64,000 nt of DNA from Hymenopellis radicata (GCA_015501595.1 JADNRX010000211.1:30672-94671), one strand, 5' to 3'. Positions 47,796-60,134 are shown, counted from the first letter of the stretch. Notes: a model not told the origin generated them from the sequence alone. Program-made: numbers and translations.

Positions 47796-49110
47796 TTAAA
47801 CGAGATTGTTACCCGAGCCTTTCTCCACATCGACGCCAGATGTGCGCGCAACCGCCAACACGCAGTCTTCAGGTTGCACGGAATCTTCCTGCTCGGGGGA
47901 TCGCTTTGGTGTGGACTCTTGAGCATGCGCGAAAAGGTCAACCGTAGCTGCTGGAGTGCCTGTCCGAGCTGCATGATTGCTGGCAAAACACATGCCCCCG
48001 GCGATATTGGTAGTATGTATTTCTGGGAGGGTGTGGAGCCATGAGTCATTCAGACGCGCTTTGCCGGCCATGACGCGCCCAATGATTAACGTGGGGGCGG
48101 CGGCCTGCGATTACAGGTTCGTGAATTTGACATCTGAAATGTATTGAAGAACCGCTTACCGTTACGGCGTTCAGAAAGGCCCCAACGTACCAGTCTGTAA
48201 AGACGGGGTAGGGCACGTAGAAATCATGCACACACACAGCTAAATAGATGATGTAGGTGGTGGAATACAGAAAAGCAGATTCAACGAGTATCTCGATGAT
48301 GCCTCGATATGTCCGGACACCTTTGAACCCAGTAACCGAAAGAATTCGGTAGATAATGAGGGATGTCGTTAGAATGTTGGTCGACGCTGTGGCCGAGTAA
48401 TAGACAACGAGCCAGTTTGTACTGGCCAAGGTGGACACGGACGAGGCTGGACCGGAAGGGAACATCGCGATGGTCCTCAAAATATGGCTAACTGAGTTGG
48501 AATGAGCAAGCGAAAGTTGAAAACTGGAGCACTCTCACTCAATCCGCAGACAACGCCCAACAGTGGAAGAACTGCGATACCCCAGCTGCGGTCGTATAAC
48601 ACCCAACACCGCCAGATCTTTCCATGGATTAGGATATCGAATCAGAGGGTAGGGACATGAGGCTCGTACATTGATGAGGTCCGCAATCGTTGCGTTCAGT
48701 GTAATGAATGTGCGTCGAACTGCAACTAGAGTAAGCCGGTTTGATGACCAGAGGAAGTATCGCAAGACGGATTCCCGCGACTGGCCATGGGAAACAAAGG
48801 TGACATAGCATTCGGCCCAGACCATCCCAGCGTAGACTGTGGCGAACACCCATATGACACAAATAACGATGGTCAACAGGATACGCTGTGTAGGCCATTC
48901 GCCGCGCGCGACTGATAAAAAGGTCAGGCGGGTTATTGTACATACTACAAAACATGCTCTACACATACCTATTTGGCGAACGGTAGCTCCGAATATCATG
49001 GTGTAGAGACCGTAAAGTACGACCTCCATGATTTCGGTATTGAGCAAGTCGCCGATAAGTCGTTCAGCAACCTGAGCAGAGAGGCCAAATTCGTCCTCGA
49101 GAGCAGACAT
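47796..49110 (-). CDS. 7-TM family protein, paralogue F (intact)
   Basis: Exons 48969-49110, 48670-48911, 48539-48617, 48160-48491 and 47796-48104 join in phase to 367 residues. Start MSALEDEFGLSAQVAERLIG. Segments include YGLYTMIFGATVRQIG, RILLTIVICVIWVFATVYAG, a WRCWVL-led helix, NILTTSLIIYRILSVTG and RTYRGIIEILVESAFLYSTT. The TM7 flank reads TLIIGRVMAGKARLNDSW. It is in the same orientation as E and about 700 bp from it, so the pair looks like an older tandem duplication. Function is unknown. Confidence 0.85.
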
Positions 49111-49917
49111 AGGAGCTAGGTGATGATACTGGGGTATGCTTATCCGCGTCCTTTTAAGTACAACCTGAGTACTGAATGCCTGAGAAGATGCAAGTCCAAA
49201 ACTTCACGTACCTTCAAGGTTCGTCCCGACAAGATCAAAGATGAGACTCGGGGCAGCTTCCAAGATACAGTATGGACCAACATAGAATACTATGGGAGGA
49301 TTCAAGGCCTGAGCCTCGGGTGAGGCGGATAAGTAGAGCTCTTCGCATCAATTGACAGGACCGCTTAGACATGTCGACGCGCTGTTATCGTCGATTCAAC
49401 ATTGACGAGTGAAGGAGACCCTGACAAGACACTTCAGACCGCCACCGACACGTTGGACTTTTCAGAGACCGAACATGAGCACTTTTGCATTTAAAGCCGA
49501 TTGAGCATAGATTTCCGATGACCACCTCACACCACGACGTGGTCTCACACTCTAGATCTCCAGTTGTCGGGAAATCCCACAGGTGCGCTGTCCGGCCGTG
49601 CCTGTCCTACCTTGCATACATTTCGTGTGCCAGGCGGTTTGGAAGAGCTTCCCCAGCTATTGGAAAAGAACACGACTAGGCCACCCTCTCAGCCAATGAT
49701 AAGGTACACCATAGGAAAGTTATGAAGGACGTCAACGATGCACTGACAGACCAATTGAAAAGTTGTTGGTACTTGAGAAAGAGAAGCAAATCGAAACCCT
49801 AACCCCAGTTTTGTTTGTTCCAACCAAATTATCTCCTCGTCTGCTGCCACCATCATACCCGCGCGGCCACCTTTTTGGCTTTGATACTGCTTGCACGTCG
49901 TCTGCATCGATGAAGTT
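49111..49917. other. Intergenic, divergent promoters of F and ERF4
   Basis: Serves as upstream region for F (minus) and ERF4 (plus). No gene is supported; ORFs antisense to ERF4 that start here are shadows. Confidence 0.45.
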
Positions 49918-51172
49918 ATGAGCGAAGTCTTGGACATCAGCGCCTCTCCGTCTCCGTACCATCTTTCTCCACGAGAAAACGGTGCCCATACGCCGCGGTC
50001 GGTGTCATCACACTCGCTGGACCGCCAGAGCAAAGAGCAGCCGCGAGATGGAGAACAGGACGTTGGCGAGGTGACCTGGAAGATGGAGGAGGCGACATTG
50101 TCGAGAGGTACAGGCGCAAATTTACATAAAGAGTCTGGTGACGAACCAAGGGATTCTACCACGACGGCTGGTGACGAGGACGAAGAGAAAGATTGGCATC
50201 CATTGCAAGCAGCTGGGAGTAATACACTGGATACGACTGTCGTGGTGGATCTCGGGGACTCGATAGTCGACTCTACTGGACGGTTGCTGTTTACAGACGG
50301 AAGCATTAGGACGAGTCCTTCACCGTCGCGGCGCACTTCTGGTGTGAAGACAGTCGCACCTTCACCACCACCATGGGAGGTTATACAGCCGCCCTCGAAT
50401 AATGGACACAGGGAATTTGGTGGCGGAGCCAAAATACTTCGCTCCTCGTTAGTCCATTCTTCTACTTGAATTAATAACCTGTGCTAACTCTTTGCAGACA
50501 GTCACGACGTCTCATACCCAAGTCCTCGTACTATTCTGGCCCTCCACCCGCGGATACCGCGTTTGGTACGATGCCGGTGGGCCACATTGGCGTCCACCAT
50601 CCCCGCGAGATCATCCGAGTAGAGAGAGATTACACCGGAGGTGAATTGATCCAATTTGCTCCGATCTATCCGCTTGAACTCGAAGGTCGGGTAAGAGTGA
50701 TCCAGTCCAGCGTCTCAACGGTTTATGTCTGATCCTTGGGATGTAGATAACACCGACGCAATTCTTGGAATCTATCAATGCCATAAACGAGCGTCTAATC
50801 GAGGCGCACAGTTTAAGTATGGCCATGTTCGATAACGTCCTTGCGGTGGTCACGATGTACCTTTCGCGTCTCGTGGTACCTTCCCATTATGACAAGGTAC
50901 TTTCCCTCTTCATCTATGAACCGCATCCTAATGTTCTATAGGAAATGCGCCGGCTCAAAGATCTCTTCGAGGAACTCAACACGGGACTCTATAACCCGGC
51001 CGGTCTACACCTGCTGTGGCCAGGAGACGTAGCTTTTCTCTTCGTGAGTGGCCGCTATCTAACGATCTAGACTAACTGACTCAATGCATACGTTATCTTC
51101 TAGATGGAAATTGAGTACTACGTGAGTTCGGCGATCCTTGTCCTTCCGAGTGCCTACTAATCGAGACAGTGA
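49918..51172 (+). CDS. ERF4: Erf4/golgin-A7-type palmitoyltransferase subunit
   Basis: Exons 49918-50447, 50498-50690, 50747-50896, 50942-51043, 51104-51121 and a last exon that is just the TGA at 51170-51172. A disordered acidic N-terminus precedes the Erf4 domain: RVERDYTGGELIQFAPIYPL, ITPTQFLESINAINERLIEA, FDNVLAVVTMYLSRLVV, EMRRLKDLFEELNTGLYNPA and LLWPGDVAFLFMEIEYY. Erf4 pairs with the DHHC enzyme Erf2 to palmitoylate Ras at the ER or Golgi. The final intron has a good branch site (CTAAT) 16-20 bases before its acceptor. If it is not spliced, thirteen extra residues would follow EYY. Confidence 0.88.
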
Positions 51173-53300
51173 CCGAATTATCCGTCGATCGATGCGCGTC
51201 ACTTCTCTTACCTTGTGTTATCTTTATTGTTCTTGCGGATATACTTCTCTAGATTCCCTTCCTTTGGCATTTGTACAATCATCTGCAGCCTATCTCTCAT
51301 TATCTCTCTCTTTCTATTCTTCCAGTCCTGGGCCGCTAAATGTAGGAGCACACCTTAATATGAGATCCGGGTTTTTACCGATGAGAGTGGAGAGGACGAC
51401 TCAGGAGAGGAGGCAATAGGTGATAGGGTGCGTTTAGGATCTACACCCATCTCCAGGGTACAAGAAATATGAAACTTGGTCGGTAAGATGCGAGTTGCGA
51501 CAAACCCTAAACTTCGACCGAGAAGAAGGACCTCGAATACCACTGACAGTGATAGTTTACAATTATTTTCAGGAAACGCAGAAATAATAGTGGAATGAGC
51601 ATCATGATTACACGAAACGGAGAAATAAAAGTGGGAATGAGCATCATGATTACACAAAGTGATACAATGTGGCGGTATTAAATACAGAAGTAGTCTAAGA
51701 CGTTACATCGGACCCAAATCGTTGTAATGGCAGAAATGTCGCCCCCTACATTGACTGGGCGGAACTTAGTGTGGATGCGCCTCATATAGGGTGCCAAGAG
51801 GAAACGTAGGCTCCGTACTTGTCGCTGTAGGTAGTGGCAATATATATAGCTCCCGATGTTCCCGTACTCCGCGGCTGTCTCCGCGGCTATTTGAGACTAT
51901 ACACTTGTTTCTCCGAGTCGGATACTGACGTCAGACGTGTTCCTTGTTAACCTTGAAGTGGTACGAGGCGACAACCGAAAACGGAAGTGTGGCGTTAACA
52001 CTGTCACGTGCTGCCATCGTCCTTGCTTCCGTACCACCATCATCCGCCTGTTTACGCGTACGACGCGGATGATACGCGCGTTACGGCTACTGCTGGCCTC
52101 GAGCCTTCGTATACGATGCGATCTGATCAAGCAGTATCCTCTAGATTCCCGCCGACGCGCTCTCTGGCTGTAGTCGGCGCGCGATATCGCCGGGCGACTA
52201 CCGCGCCCTTCCTGCTCAAAAGATGTTGTTTAAGTGGCTTTGGTGCCAGTGCTAGCGACGCTTGGCCGTGACGGATTCGCGAGGCGGGCGCGTGGAGTCG
52301 GTGAGCTCAACTCGTGTACGTTGATACGGCACTCCGGTAAGCAGATCTGTCATATTTTCTTGTCCGATGTCGAACCGTCTGTCCTTTTATGCCGTAGGTC
52401 TGTGCATTGCATCGATATCGGATTGCTGCGCGATCCAGGTCTTCATCACGGTCAGCGGTCGAAACAATCTGCGGTCTAATCACCTCGATGTTGGTCTTCT
52501 CTCTAGCGGATCCTTTCTCGAGTCTCCTACGTGCCTTTTTGGACGCATACATGCAGTCAGAACATCACGAGCGGTGACCATGGATCCTCTAGAACCGCTG
52601 TATCAAAGGTCCCGAAGCTATGGCGTTCGTGGTTACTCCTTCCTGATCTATTGACGCTTCCAGCATCGCTCGTTACACGCATAATACTTACATCAGGTAT
52701 CTTTCATTTATGGTCAGTCGACTCCCTGGTGTTGCGTGGTTAATTCGTCTAGTAGTGAGGAGTGTATCCGCTGGATGTTCATTTTCCGACGCATATATGC
52801 GCCTGCACATTGCTCGTTCAGAAACATCGTATCAATTCCAGGTGAGTGCCATGATTCCGTCCAGAATGCACGGCTCAACAAATTCAAACGTTGCAGATCG
52901 CTTTTTTGCAGCAATGAATATTAATCAATATAGCGTACTCCTTCACGTAGTATTACCCTCAAGCCTTCATTCCATCAACGCGTTCCTCCATGTCCTTCAC
53001 GTTCAATGCCACTTAGTGCTTAAGCCGGTGGTCGGGGTCCTGTGGAGCCCTAACCCTAAACTGATTCAAGTCACACGTTTCTCGACGATTCCGTGGATGC
53101 CGAGCCACGCGTGTATGTTTTTCACAGCCAAACAACGGCCCATCACGGCTCTACGAGAGTGCTGAGTAATTCATTTCTTTGGCTGCAACGACGAGTACAG
53201 ATTATCCTTTGTACGCCGTTGAGCCCAGCGCAGCCGATCTTATTTCGTCTTTCCTTTCATCGACTGCCACCACCGCCGTACAACGTAGCCGGCAACCGTA
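51173..53300. other. Gene-poor stretch
   Basis: About 2 kb upstream of the bZIP gene without a recognisable gene. ORFs such as 52710-53165 show no domain. A pair of CCCTAA units at about 53047 is too short to be telomeric. Confidence 0.45.
51573..51655 (+). repeat. Two-unit tandem repeat, 41/42 bp
   Basis: Both units start GAAACG, contain GAGCATCATGATTACAC and differ by a few bases. It lies in the gene-poor stretch downstream of ERF4. Confidence 0.85.
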
Positions 53301-55185
53301 ATGGACAACACTTTCGCTGACATCACACCTTTGTGGGATCTATCGCAGGCAACGACCTTCTCCCAGCTCGCCGACGACGACTTTCTTGCGCTGCTACAGA
53401 AGCAGTTTCCAGCGTCGACATCGCCTACGTTGAACCTTGGCACCGAGTTTGCTCCCCCCAGCGTGGACCCCAATGATATTTCGCGGTTTTCGCTGCCCAG
53501 CTACAACCCGCCGTCCGAGGACAGCAGCCCTAGCCCACCGCAGAATCAAGCCAGCTCAAGCAGACAGAGGAGCGAAGATGACGACGAGTACCGCAGCGAT
53601 CTGAAGCGCAAGGCGAGCATTGACGAGGATGACTTGGAAGAGGGCCCAAGCTCAAAGGCACAGCATACATGTAAGCAGCGCGACACATCCTCTCGTGCTC
53701 AATCTAATCCCCGTCGTGCAGCTGCGAGCAATAAAAAGGGCAGTGCGAATTCCAGGCGCAAGTCCGGAGGCGGCCCAGTGAGTAAACATTCTGATGTGAG
53801 CATATTACTTGAGCTCATTGGTGACGTAGGACGAAAGCCGTCTTCTCAAGCGTAAAGAGCAAAATCGTGCGGCACAGCGTGCATTTAGGGAGAGAAAGGA
53901 AAAGCATGTTAAGGATGTGAGTTCCCGCCCGCTTCCGTCGAAGTCGGACCGAACCTCTCATCATTGTTTCAGCTTGAAGACAAGGTTGCTGCCCTTGAGG
54001 CCCGCAATGAGCAGGCCAATACCGAAAACGACAATTTGCGTGACATGCTGCGTCGTTTGCAGTCCGAGAACGTGCAGCTCAAGCAGGGCTCGTTTACTTT
54101 TCAAGTACCGAAGAATGCGTCTAGTACCCCTTCGAGCTCCTCCCTCTCACCACCTTCTCTCTCCGCGAGCTTATCCCGAAATTCGCCCAAGCCATCTCTG
54201 GACAAGTATACGAACCCTCTCGATCTAAGCTCTCTCACCGCATTTGATCCAAGCATGCTCGACCTTCTCGACGAGCCGACCGCAACCTCGGGTGGCAGTG
54301 GTATGGAGTCGGAATTCGGTTTCAACCGCGAGGGTGGATATCTCACGTCGCACTTTACGACCATCGCGAGCAATCCTGCATATTTCTCTTTGGCGTCCAT
54401 GTTTGATTCCACCCCCACTGCTTCCCCACCGACCACCAACAACACAGCCTCACCTAACAACAGCTTTGGCTTCGACATGTCGAGTATTACCTCTTCATGG
54501 TCAATGCCCACTGAGGGCGGCGACAGCGGGACGCTCGATGATCTGTTCGGGAGTTATTTGAACGCACCCAACGGCATGGAGATGACTGGCCTGCTTAGTT
54601 CGTCTTCGCCCTCGTCCGCCATCAGCCCGATAATGCATCAGGCCACCAATTCTCATTCGCCATCGAACTCGACGTCGTCTGGTTCTCCCTCTTCGCAGGG
54701 CTCTGATGCGATGTTTGGGACGCCCAGAGACGGGAGCTCGTCAGAGTCGGAAACCGGGCACGATGACAAGCAGAATCAGTGTCCAAAGAGCAAGCAGGAG
54801 GTCGTGAACCATATTAACGGGCAGGGCATGTCACCGTTCGCACCTGCGGTGGCGCACACGCCGTACCTGAAGAAGGACGCGATGAGTCCATTTGGGGTAG
54901 TCGCGTGCCAGGGAACGTCGAGCTTCCCCAAGACGCAAAAGAACGACCAGAACATCGAGGTGTTGAGTGCATGGCGCAAGATTACGTCGAATCCTAATTT
55001 CAAGGTTTGTCTGGTGCACCGCTTGGCTTTGTGCTTTGCTGACTGTTTGGTAGGATTGCGATATCAATGAGCTGTGTACGGAGTTTTCGAACAAGGCGAG
55101 GTGCGATGGGTCCAAGGTTGTCCTCGAACCGTCCGGGGTGAATTCAATACTCAGTCACCTATCTTCGGCTAAGCAGCGACCATAG
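53301..55185 (+). CDS. YAP1: Yap1/Pap1-type bZIP transcription factor
   Basis: Exons 53301-53670, 53722-53777, 53830-53916, 53973-55004 and 55054-55185 join in phase to 558 residues. Yap1-type regulators activate oxidative stress and detoxification genes. The basic region is KRKEQNRAAQRAFRERKEKH, with the Yap-type NxxAQxxFR signature. The zipper follows as LEDKVAALEARNEQANTEND and LQSENVQL. A Ser/Pro-rich middle leads to a PAP1-type end with the C-terminal cysteine-rich part (DCDINELCTEFSNKARCDG). Those cysteines would support redox-controlled nuclear export as in yeast Yap1; this is inferred from the family. The last intron separates the Cys-rich end from the rest. Confidence 0.93.
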
Positions 55186-55487
55186 ATGGGATATCCGGTC
55201 ATGTAGTGATTGAGGCCCACCGGTTAGGCTTGGTTGGACAGGCTCATGCGATCTCCTCCGTGTGCTGTTGGATTGCGGCTCTGGGTTATCGTTTTTCTGC
55301 TTTGATTAGTCTCGTCTATATGTATTTGTTATATACAGTAAATTCTTGGTACTTGTACGTTTTGAATCCTACCTTGGCAAAGTGAAAGTGCTTGGTGAAT
55401 AGTCTGGGCTCAACAATGTTGGCTGATCATCGATCGTGATCGAAGCTCCTTCTCTTTCTACCACCACGACGCGTCGGGTCTCGCACG

Positions 55488-56712
55488 ATGGTGAGCCTCT
55501 TTCTGCGCCATTCTTGCTCTATATTCACTTACAAACAAAGATAGAGTCTTGCCTTTCTTCATGCGCATGATTGCCATCCACGTCTGTGGCTTTTCCGATT
55601 GTTGATACGCTTCCTCATTGTTTTTGTAGCACAAACCGACTCGATATGGGGTATAGCATGGACTGAGGCAGATACGGTGATCTCTACCAGTGCGGACGGG
55701 TCTATTCGGCAGTGGACAAGTGCAGGGGAGCCTCTAGCTCCCAGTCCGAATCGCGGTTTTCCCGAGGCGCACACCCTGGGACTCACGTCGCTGTCGGTCG
55801 CGCCAGACGGGCGTGCTGCGCTCTTCAACTCGATTGAGGGCCTGACCTGCTTGTGGGATTTGGTGTCAGCGATGTAACTGGTAGATTTGAGAGCTACAAT
55901 AGGTCTGCTGGGGATGACATTGAGCCTTGTGCGGGTTCTGATTTTTTCTGCGCTTACGGAGTACGCTGATATGCTCGGCAGCGTGGACCGTATCACTAAA
56001 CCCTCGTGGCGAGACGTATGCGTCGGCGGGAGCCTCGGGAAATGTGACAATCCATTCAGCAGCTCCGGGTGAGGATTTTGGGCGGCGCCTGGGGACGTTG
56101 ACCTCGGACGAAACAAATTTGGGTTGAAGTGTAAACATGTGGGTTATCCAAATGCTCTTCTCTCTCGTTAACTGACGAGTTTTTGATAGAGCCCAGATGG
56201 CAAAAGAGTGGCGCTGTCCTCGGAATCCGGCCAGATTTATATCTTTGACCTAGAATCGGAGTCGTTGACTAAAACGTTTACTTCACATGCCATGTCTGTG
56301 CGCGATTTGGCGTGGTCTCCGGATGGCAATGTGCGGCTCATTCTCGATGTATATTGTTATCCTAAATGAGCTTTAACCACAGCTCCTCATTAGCGCGTCA
56401 GAGGACAAACGCCTCGTCCTCCACGACGTGCGCGGCAGTGGCGGCGAGATCGCTTCATTCACGGGCCACTCGTCTTGGGTTCTCAGCGTTGATATTTCAC
56501 CGGACAACCGCCTTGGTCTGTCTGGTTCTGCTGACAAAACCATCAAGGTGTGGGACATTGGTGCGCGCGCCGCTGTGTCGACGGTTCAAGAAAATGGAGA
56601 AGTGTGGTCTGTGTCGTGGAGACCAAAAGGCGCGGGCGCGTTCGTCAGTGGAGGCGAAGATGGTGTGGTTAGGTGGTGGAGAGGTGCTGGTGCTGCGGCC
56701 AGTACGTTTTGA
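55488..56712 (+). CDS. SKI8: Ski8/WDR61 WD40 protein, two apparent frameshifts
   Basis: Exons 55488-55490, 55545-55581, 55630-55928, 55982-56138, 56190-56330 and 56383-56712. With two bases restored they give 322 residues, near the family's usual length. Ski8 is the WD40 subunit of the Ski complex (RNA exosome cofactor) and also acts in meiosis. Signatures are SLAFLHAHD, TDSIWGIAWTEADTVISTSA, SPDGKRVALSSESGQIYIFD, SHAMSVRDLAWSPDGNLLIS, GHSSWVLSVDISPDNRLGLS and KTIKVWD. One base is missing at about 55868-55870 (VSGDVTGRFESY) and one at about 56119-56123 (TNLGLKCKH). Exon phase needs both. It is either a recent pseudogene or an assembly error. A truncated copy lies at 25.7 kb. Confidence 0.82.
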
Positions 56713-56929
56713 GGTTTTGTCTTCTGCTGTGTTTTATCGTCAAAATGCTTCATTCTGTGTACTGCTTTCTCTTTGATTGAATATTTCCTTAGACGTAAGG
56801 TTATCCTGAACGAAGGCCCAACGCTGTGACTCTTTCTAGTGGCGAATAGTTTCAGCTATGGATGCAAATTTCATTACAGGACACTGTAAGCTGCTCGTAA
56901 TGATTGACGTACTAATGAGACTAGGTTGA

Positions 56930-57130
56930 TCCTGTGCTTCATGCTGTACCGCTTGTTGAGCGCTGCATGCACCGTGTGTAACATGTTCCATCAGTCCTCA
57001 ATTGAGTTCGGGTGGGAAGAGGCGCGATTGTTAACTCTCTAGGAGCGGGATCCTTTTTTTACATGCTGCGGTCCTTTTCGACACAACGAACCAAATGAAG
57101 CCGGGCGCTAATCGTAACACTGCACCGAAG
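56930..57130 (+). repeat. Dispersed repeat R3, copy in block 3
   Basis: Shares GGTTGATCCTGTGC, TACCGCTTGTTGAGC, TGTAACATGTTCCATCAGTC and GAAGCCGGGCGCTAATCG with 25263-25470 (inverted) and, more diverged, 62335-62535. Confidence 0.7.
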
Positions 57131-57139
57131 GTGTCTTAC

Positions 57140-57499
57140 ATCACGTCTCTGTATATACCGGCACGCCATACCTGGTGCGTAACAATCTCCCAAGTGAGTT
57201 TGAATGAGGAAGAAGGGCGGCTGTAAACATTGCATGAAGGTAGGCATGGTCCACACTAGTGCTCGTGCACCTCGTTCTCGTTTTCGACAGAACAACATTG
57301 GGTCGGTGAGCGTTTTCTGGCTCAGTTCCGACGCCACGGAACTTACTGAATGATTAGACTCTATGATAGTTAATCGCCGTGCGCGCTCAACACTGCCCAC
57401 TGATGCCGAATGTCCTTACGTCGTCGGGATGCTTTCGGGACCGGACAGGAATAAAAACGAGGAACACGAAATCTCTTCGAAAAGTCTTCCGTCTTCCGC
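57140..57499 (+). repeat. Upstream module of 7-TM A genes, copy 3
   Basis: Same module as upstream of A1: TCTGTATATACCGGCACG, AATGAGGAAGAAGGGCGG, GGTCGGTGAGCGTTTTCTGG. It lacks a short AACGTGAAAGAACTTAAAG segment present in copy 1. Confidence 0.7.
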
Positions 57500-58826
57500 A
57501 TGTCTTCCCTTGGGCAAGAGCTCGGCTTCTCAGAAGAAACTGCGCAACGGATCATTGGCGACAGTCTCAATGTCCATCTCATCGCCGTCTTCGCGTATGG
57601 ACTCTATACGATCATCTTCATTAATACGATACGGCACATCGGTATAAATCTCGCTCTTCGATGATGACAACTGAACGTCTCTCTAGTCGCACGGGGCCAA
57701 TGGCCCCCTCAACGTGTCGCGTTGACTATCGTCGTTTGTCTGATATGGGCATTGACAACAATCGACTTTGGATTCGTTTGGAATGAGGCGTATGTCACAT
57801 TCGTCACCCACGGGCAAACCCAGGACTCTGTTCTGCGCTTTATTTTCGGCCGTGGGCCCGACGCGGGAAGCTGGACACCGAAAGGGTTAGCTATGAGCCT
57901 TGTTGCACGACTGGCAGTCATATTGAACGCCACGCTCGCGGAGCTCACGAATGTCTGTGATATAATCACCATCTTGATTAAATTTAATGCTTTGACAGAT
58001 CTGGAGGTGCTGGGTGATCTGGAATCGCAGGTTGCTTGTCGTTGCATTTCCTTTGCTTGGCGTCATCTGTGGCTTGCGTAGGATTTTGTCGATTCCGCTT
58101 TCGGTTTGCTCATGCTCGCATACTAGTCAGTGCTGCCTTTTTCCTGGCAAATCTGTTTCCGTCTGGCAAAATGAACGTCCATGTCACTCTGACCGAGATA
58201 GATTGGACCATTGTATATTATTCAGTCACGGTCGCGGTTAACATTTTAACCACGTCGCTCATCATCTTCCGAATTCTGTCCGTCGGCTCAAGACCGTACG
58301 CACCTACAGAGGTGTCATCGAAGTTGTCGTCGAATCCGCCTTTCTGTTCTCAGCTACCTACGTCGTCTTTCTTGCAACATTCTTGAGCGATATCAACGCT
58401 CCCGTCGTCCCGAACTCCTTTCATAATTTAAATTGGTACGTGACTGCAGTCATAGGTGCGATAACGGTACGTTTTTCTCTTTCTGTTGGCAGGGTTCATC
58501 TGACCAATTACTACGATGAGCTCAGGCCACGGCGCCAACCTTGATCATTGGACGTGCCATGGCGGGCGAAACGCGTCCCAGAGACGCTTCTCTTCTAACA
58601 ATCCCGCGGAGTATTGTTGATGGCATTCTGTTTGCGAGCATGTCCACTCGACGGAATAGGGCCGTGGCGACGGTTCAGCTTTCCCAATGTTCCTACTGGT
58701 ACTGCATCGCAGCAGTCAGCACCATCTATACATACCGACGTGACGCCCAACTCGGTCCACAGGCCGTCGATCCTGGGGATCGACACTGAAGCATATGCTG
58801 AAGACAAATCGCGGTGGCGCCAATAA
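57500..58826 (+). pseudogene. 7-TM family paralogue A3 (disrupted)
   Basis: Exons 57500-57641, 57687-57952, 57999-58077, then exon 4 from 58127 and exon 5 from 58526. Exons 1-3 read well (MSSLGQELGFSEETAQRIIG). Exon 2 has an in-frame 21-base gain against A1 (GPDAGSW region and SLVA). In exon 4, four bases are lost where A1 has six G (about 58281-58288), so RTYRG is out of frame. In exon 5 one base is gained in the TTTCCC run near 58680. The 3' end (EDKSRWRQ) matches A1. It is probably dead unless both indels are errors. Confidence 0.7.
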
Positions 58827-59535
58827 AGTTCGAGGTCGTTGAAAGTACACATGGTTAGAAGTGACGCGTTCTACTCGACAGCCTAAATTGTATCGTTTCT
58901 AATGTTTGTAAGCTGCGGTCTGTAATCAATCTGTTGTACTTATGAGCACTGAGGCAAGAAGGACGCGAGTTTGTTTGCGGCTGTTAGGGTTGGATGATCT
59001 TGTTGCATCAGAATTCCCGGGCCACGATCACTGTTCCTCATGAAACTTCTGACATTACCCTGCTGCAGCTCAGTGAGCGATACCCTGCTATTTTCAGGCA
59101 TCAACTCAAGGCTCTTCGTCTCATTTGTATAGTGTCAGACATGAGGCATGATGGTCCCTCTTATCATGTCAGTACTTACGGCTCGCATCGCGATCACCTT
59201 CTCTCATTAAAATTCTCCCAAACCGCAGATCCTCAGGTCTTTTCTCCTGTCTTGAAATGCCACGAAATCGGTACAAGAGCGCCACCGATATTCAACTGGA
59301 TCGTTTCTGGCGCTCTCAGGAATAGAAACCTGTGCGTAGTGGCGAGTTCAAAGGTAATCATCTCCGCGATGTAGAGGCTCTGAACTATTGCTGATATCAA
59401 CTTTTGATCTTGCAGGGACATACTGTAAAGGTAGATTGCCGCAGTCAAACAAACTGCCGCCGTTTCAGGCTTTAAATCGAAAGCTGAAGAAATCTGTAGA
59501 GGTGTACTTGACAAGTCTCCCAAACGCCTTTCACC
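58827..59535. other. Duplicated 3' flank of A3; no gene
   Basis: Matches 8640-9240 of block 1, with small deletions. The minus ORF 59233-59760 crosses several repeat borders and is not kept in block 1, so it is not called. Confidence 0.5.
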
Positions 59536-59700
59536 ATGTCCTCTGTCACTCAACAAGACGGGTTCTCGGAAGACGACGCCCAGAACCCACTGCCCAGCGT
59601 AGCGCCCTCTCAATCTCGCATTCGAACCGAAACGTTCAAGACAGGATGCGACTGGGTTGATACACCTGCACCTCTGATTCTGCCACTTTGACGCCTCTCT
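59536..59700 (+). pseudogene. Possible 7-TM exon 1 relic H
   Basis: MSSVTQQDGFSEDDAQNPLP resembles the family start (MSSLEQELGFSEETVQ), but no membrane segment follows and the frame ends after APLILPL. The similarity is short and could be chance. Confidence 0.35.
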
Positions 59701-60134
59701 GACATAACTACGGCGCCTGATATGATACTCTGAATTCATGGGCACGGAGTATCCTGTCAATGGGTACTCATTTTCTGCAGAATTGAATCCTCAAGTGCCA
59801 TGGCGCTCAGGCGTTCGGTATGCTTATCAGGCCGTGGGGTTTAAGATAATGTCTTCCGTTTCTAGCGACGCTTTCTTGTGGCTCGCCGCTCTCCGCAAAG
59901 CCTCCTGCCCGTTGCGACTCTCAACTTGAAGCGATTTCGAGATGATCTACCGCGATTGTTATCTGGTGGCCGTGAGGCCTTCTAGTGCATCATGTTTGAA
60001 GAGCATCCTGGAAGCTGTGTTCCGAACCGCACCGTTGAATGCTGAAGATATGTGGCGCCAGTGGACTTGATCTTCTCATGCCGACAGTATTTATGAGAAC
60101 GAGGAGAAACAGCAGTCAGCATCAACTAGTCCGT

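Noticed and set aside
53040..53056. Telomere-like CCCTAACCCTAA
   Set aside because: Only two units, internal, with genes on both sides.
59233..59760. 175-codon minus ORF in block 3
   Set aside because: It spans repeat borders, and the matching region of block 1 (9120-9240, 11800-11940) does not keep it open.
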